A stretch of DNA of 64,000 bases from Urechis unicinctus. Lineage: Eukaryota; Annelida; Polychaeta; Xenopneusta; Urechidae. Positions 59,436 through 64,000 of the stretch are shown here, piece by piece (position 1 is the first letter of the stretch; each line of letters begins with the position of its first letter). The DNA is taken from NCBI GenBank assembly GCA_034190875.2, contig CM067358.1:57259945-57323944 (forward strand), written 5' to 3'. The notes beneath the pieces are model-generated. The model saw only the letters and a program-made list of their open reading frames with translations. It ran no database searches and had not been told where the DNA came from. A program made the position numbers and the translations under genes.

Positions 59436-60319
59436 TAAACATGCAGCAAATGTGGGGACAACACCACTTATTATCACGTTATCAATCGTTCTAGTGACTA
59501 TAGCTTTAACGAGTGGGATTCCCAGTATAGGTCCCATGGGATCCGTTATGACCCTAAGTAAAGACGTGTCCATCATTTGTAATGGACATCTGACCCATGC
59601 AAAATGGCATAGTCTACAGTAAGAAAGTTTGTCACTAATTAGAATAGCACCATCACCGGCATCAAGCAGCCATTAATACATAAATCGGTTTGTATTTCAT
59701 TTCCACAACTTGCCTTTTTTTTCAAATAAAATCATTGGAGTGGAGGAAATGACCTTGCGTCCTGAGTTTGATAATTCTTCCATCCATTAACTGCATAGAG
59801 CTCATTTCGAAATTGTCTGTAAATAGACCTTGGCTTGTAAACAGAGCACGTTGTATGCTACGCTGATGTATTCAATGATGAGGAAATAATTAACGGCACA
59901 GGTGATGATATACTGGTCTTCCAAAGTAGATAGCAGCATGTGAATGGAAATAAGGAGATATGTATGTATTTTCATACACTCTAGGCTCGTCGCTGTCAAT
60001 CGCTGTTCTCAAACATGCTGCATCAAGGACTCCTCTATATATAACGATGACAACTTACAATTGTATAATACCTACACAATTTGTCATTAGCCCCGTGAGA
60101 TATACTGATGTAGATATGTGGCAATGACTAATCAAATTCAGTGATCACATATATTCAGTGATAATAAATCTTATATACATGAGTATTGCGCGATATGAAA
60201 CTTGTAATATCGATGGAAATAAAATATAATCACATATAAATGCCGTCAGCAACTACCTGACCCAACATTCATATTGCGGCGTTCTAATCAGCCAAGCGAT
60301 ACCATTTCCGCAGATTAAT

Positions 60320-60640
60320 GCCTATATCTGATCCCAAACTGTTTATTACATGCAATTCAGAAAAGGTCGCTATACCTATTTCAGTGCTACCTTCTGTTAG
60401 ACATATATCTCACTCGACAGCCACTAGCGCTTTCCCGTGTACTTGTCACCAATACCAGCTCTAATTTACCTACTGCAGTAGCATTTCGTGCTCCCTCGCA
60501 AATTACACAGTAAAATTGCTATTCTCGCCAATACCTGGAGCACCCGTCGTTGTAACATCAATTGGATGTGACAACAAGATGGTTCAGAATACTGAGTGAG
60601 GTGTAAAATGAGAAATAATGTTGACGCAGTCTCACTTTAT
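60320..60640 (-). pseudogene. Relic U2 copy in B
   Basis: Homologous to 19,790-20,140, with the same G-A-P and V-I-C-E-G regions. The G-R-S-L part is damaged by a deletion near 60,365. Confidence 0.45.
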
Positions 60641-60746
60641 CTTACACATAATGGAGTTTACCCACGCCTACCTATGTTATGTCGACGATTTGATCCAAGG
60701 GAATATACTCAGTATGAAACATATAAGGATATATTTGCACAACTAA

Positions 60747-61640
60747 GGTAAACTTGATTACAAGTTTATAGCGTATTTAATGCAAAGACCGACAGAATAG
60801 TTAGTTGTCTAGGGGCAACAATCATTACCAAAACGAACAATAAATGATAATTCAAACGAGTGAATATGATGATAAAAATAAACGTGAACCCGAAGCTCCG
60901 AATCCTCGGTCCATACTTAAGGTTCGAAAATCAAATGTGGCCGCTATCAGATAAAATCTATATGTCTCTACATCTTTGATACTAGTTCTGTACACATTTC
61001 TATAGAAATAAAATGGTAATTATTATGATAAATATTATTATTAGTAGCCTATTTTGTTGAGTACATGCCATTGCTTTTAATTTTTTGCACCATGCTTTGC
61101 AATCTGGATTTGCGAATTCATTATTGAAAGTTCCATACATCACGTGACTGCCCTGGCCCCAGTAAAAACATCACAATGATCTATATCAACAAGCCAACAG
61201 GAAACCGATAATAGGAGACGAATCACCATGGTTGATAAAATGTCAAACATTTTGGCATCGTGCCATATCAAGAGGACTATGATTTTCATACTTATATTTG
61301 TCTGGTCATATTGTATACAATTGACGTAAAATACCCAAAGTTCCTTTCAGTTCATCGGAGCACTACTACTGGGTAGTGTTCTCCTTTCTGAACATGACGT
61401 CACGGATCACTTGGCTGTCCTGAAGAAGATCCATTTATTATCTTTGATTGCTATTGAACATGCGCACAAACAGGGTAATTATCAGCAAAAGAAAAAGGTG
61501 GGGTGGGGATGTTGCAAATGTGCTTACAGAGAAGCGTTATATCTGCTGCAACTGATGGATGGTTTATGGATAAGCGTACATATATTCGTCGATGATAAAT
61601 CAGGAATTGCATGGCATGTTGTGTAAAACATTGGAATTGG
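60747..61640. other. Segment present only in copy B
   Basis: About 890 bp between two well-aligned flanks. It has no terminal repeats or clear target duplication. It contains TGACGTCA at 61,395-61,402 and a 71-codon frame (61,411-61,626) without motif. It is more likely a deletion in A than an insertion in B, because a short GATTAC match borders it. Confidence 0.5.
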
Positions 61641-62384
61641 AATTTCTGAAGTAACCCAAAAGGTCTGTTTAACAGGGTTTGTGTATGGCAAAATATAGTG
61701 GTCTGAGGGAGTTAATCAGATAAATATTCTGGATGGGCAAAGTGTACAGAAACATTGGACTACGTTAACTGAAGTAGCTTTGGAGGCAACAACAAATTTG
61801 AACCATTTAGAAAAAAGCCGCAGTCGTAACAACTACGGATGCTATCAACAATTGTGGCCTGAGTTTATGACAAGAGTACAACATGAAGATATGATACTAT
61901 TCACAGAACGGCAACTTCTTAACAAAACCGAAATTAGAGAAGAGTAACCCATATAATCAAACCCCGAATCTATTGGCCCACCAACAGTTAGCTAACAAAC
62001 GTCTTGTCAACGGTGTCTGTGATAGAGTATTAGCATGGAAATATGGATAGCTCCGTAACAGAAGGCAGAGAGTGGTGATAGATGGCTAGTAGAAGCCAAC
62101 CATACAATCATTATTACAGGTGTCCCTTAACGGTCGCTCCCTGGGCCCCGCTTTTTTCTTAATCTAGATAAATTATCAGCCTGTGCTAACAAAAGATTTC
62201 CTGATGAGAATGAGGACCAAACCTAGGCTGATAACTTACAACAAAGCTTATAAATCACATTAGACTGAGATTAATGATTGGTAAATGCTTGTTAACCTAA
62301 AACTAAACGTACGATTTTATTCCAGAGGATGTTTCAAACAATTGCTTCGTTGTGCACGTGTCATAATTCCTGTGCACCTTTCAT

Positions 62385-62690
62385 CATTCCTGTGCACCTG
62401 TCTCCAAGTCACCTAAATATGCAGCGGCCTTCTTTACTCCTTGACAAATAACAGCGTTGTTCCCCGCGCCTGTATATTTTAGGCATCCATCTTCATTACA
62501 TCAACTGTACTGGAGATGGAAGAAAGCGTATTTGACACACTGAATGACGTATGTATGGAGAAATCTCGCATATTCTGACATATGATGGAGTTGGCGCCAT
62601 ATCCTATGTCTGCGGCTAAATCCCTGCAGTCATTTATGCAATATATAAGCGATAATGTGTGCCCAGGTGATAGCTTTATCATTAATCAAG
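62385..62690 (-). pseudogene. Relic U3 copy in B
   Basis: A minus frame reads C-I-N-D-C-R-D-L-A-A-D-I-G-Y-G-A-N-S-I-I-C-Q-N-M-R-D to T-V-D-V-M-K-M-D-A-stop, then in another phase the A-V-I-C-Q-G segment. CATTCCTGTGCACCT is repeated three times at its low-coordinate edge (62,360-62,405), where copy A has it once. Confidence 0.5.
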
Positions 62691-64000
62691 GTAAAATGGA
62701 GTTGAGCTCAAGTGTATTCGGAATAGTTAGATGCCAACATAATGGCTACAGAAACGAACCAATAGTCAATTAAATGATAGACATTTGATAAAAATGTAAA
62801 AAGAATCGATTGTCAAACACTTGTGTCTATATTAAAGGTGCAGATTCCTAAGTTGCTCCGATCGATAGGCTAAAGTGCTTTGGCTAAGCCACAAAGACAA
62901 TAAACGAGCCATTAATCTACCTGACTTATAATATTGAAACTCGACTATAGCCATATGTTGTCATCACAAAGTGTATTGAAGGTTGCTTCTAAATCTACTT
63001 ACCATAATATGGCCGGTTGTACATATGATGAGGGTTGTCAAAGAAATGTTGTACATGTTGAGCATGCACTTAAAGAAGGCACGAAAATGTCGTTGTGCGG
63101 ATTGAAGATATGATATCCTGGGCGTTATGTTAGACAAATTCGCATATCTGCAGGATATATATACAGAAATTGCCAAAAGGGTTGCAAAAACCATTGTATT
63201 TACAGTATTAATTCAGTTTATGAGAGACAGAACACCTCAGGCCCTTCCAATAAACCTTACATTCAATGGGTATGACAATATGCGATATATATACTTTACA
63301 AATAAGAATCGCTTTACAAATTCAGATATCTATAAGTTGATCTTAACTTGACAACGCTTGCTGGTCATTCTAATATCACTTTTCTTGGCGGATCAATGAG
63401 GAACCATATGTTCGTTATACAATAAGCATTACTTATATTTTTCACAATATATGCCAGTTGCGCATTATGAAGTAAATATTATGTGATCCATCAAATCCAC
63501 TGAACACAGTGCGAGCTACAATAACATATCTCTGTATTAATTAAGTTCAATAATTGCTGGTTTAATTGGTCGCTTCGGCATCATGTGTATATGCTTAGCC
63601 ATTTCTGTTGTGCAAATGCCCGTGTTAAATGTCATCGATGTTGTGTTAAATGTCATCGATAAGGTGCTCATTGTGAACATATTCCGTGTATGGTACTCAC
63701 AGCATCTAGCCATAGAAAATAGAATGAAGTGGAACAATGTTTGTAAGCATCACTTTCAACAGCCATTCGTGAATCACGACTGTGGTGAATGCAGGATTAC
63801 TGTGCCTGGACTGGTATTCGAAAATGTATTAATCACTTAGAGCAGCCTGCAAGAGGGACAATGTAATTCAGCGAGATAACCCCATTCATCATTCTGCAAT
63901 GACTGTCATTGATTGCATTGTAAAGTATGGGTGGTTTCCATGCTTGATTCGGTATGCTTTTTATAAATGATAAGTTGGCAAAATGCAGATGGTTTGTCGA

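Larger units (their letters stand above)
53586..64000. repeat. Long direct duplication, copy B (runs off the window)
   Basis: Counterpart of 5,494-23,505. Sequence present only in B comprises about 54,360-54,945 (with its own tandem array), 55,353-55,628, 60,747-61,640 and 61,965-62,385. It lacks hAT element 2 and the 67-bp and G-rich arrays, and it has at most two units of the 48-bp array. Confidence 0.9.

Overview
The window reads as intergenic or heterochromatin-like DNA from an animal, probably a marine invertebrate. Three things support this: metazoan cut-and-paste transposons (two hAT elements and one Ginger-type element), a transposase gene split by a GT-AG intron, and abundant minisatellites in AT-rich sequence. 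There are no operons, Shine-Dalgarno sites, rRNA or tRNA genes, or CRISPR arrays, and I found no intact conventional protein-coding gene. The species cannot be fixed from the sequence alone.

Layout. 1-3,200: a degenerate 22-bp minisatellite split by an internally deleted hAT element (873-2,810). 3,487-3,909: an open acidic 14-codon repeat. 5,494-about 23,505: copy A of a long direct duplication. It carries a 10-bp array, a promoter-like module, a 48-bp array of about 39 units, a 3.3-kb hAT element with a broken transposase (10,795-14,136), a 67-bp array and a G-rich array. 23,505-31,740: mostly unannotatable, with two plus-strand relics of a coding-like family, a 29-bp array and a CAT microsatellite. 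31,918-34,340: a Ginger-type element with a broken integrase. 34,341-39,206: copy C1 of a second direct duplication. 39,206-48,620: mostly unique, with two minisatellites and one short inverted-repeat element. 48,620-53,585: copy C2. 53,586-64,000: copy B of the first duplication, cut by the window edge and joined directly to C2.

The most unusual signal is a family of diverged blocks (called U here) of roughly 200-400 bp. Relics of it lie in A, B, C1 and C2 on the minus strand and near 24.5 and 28.5 kb on the plus strand. Several relics share a reading frame with short conserved motifs (C-x-N-I-I-S-H, D-A-P, G-E-N, V-I-C-Q-G, G-R-S-L, I-T-C-N) in which the same residues are written with different synonymous codons. 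Frameshifts and stops break nearly all of them. I read them as remnants of an old multicopy coding family that I do not recognise. The Ginger element sits inside one of them, so the sister relics act as empty-site references.

Comparing A with B and C1 with C2 shows what has changed since duplication. hAT2, the large arrays and several patches are present on only one side. All identities and boundaries were judged by eye and are approximate to a few tens of bases unless a terminal repeat fixes them.
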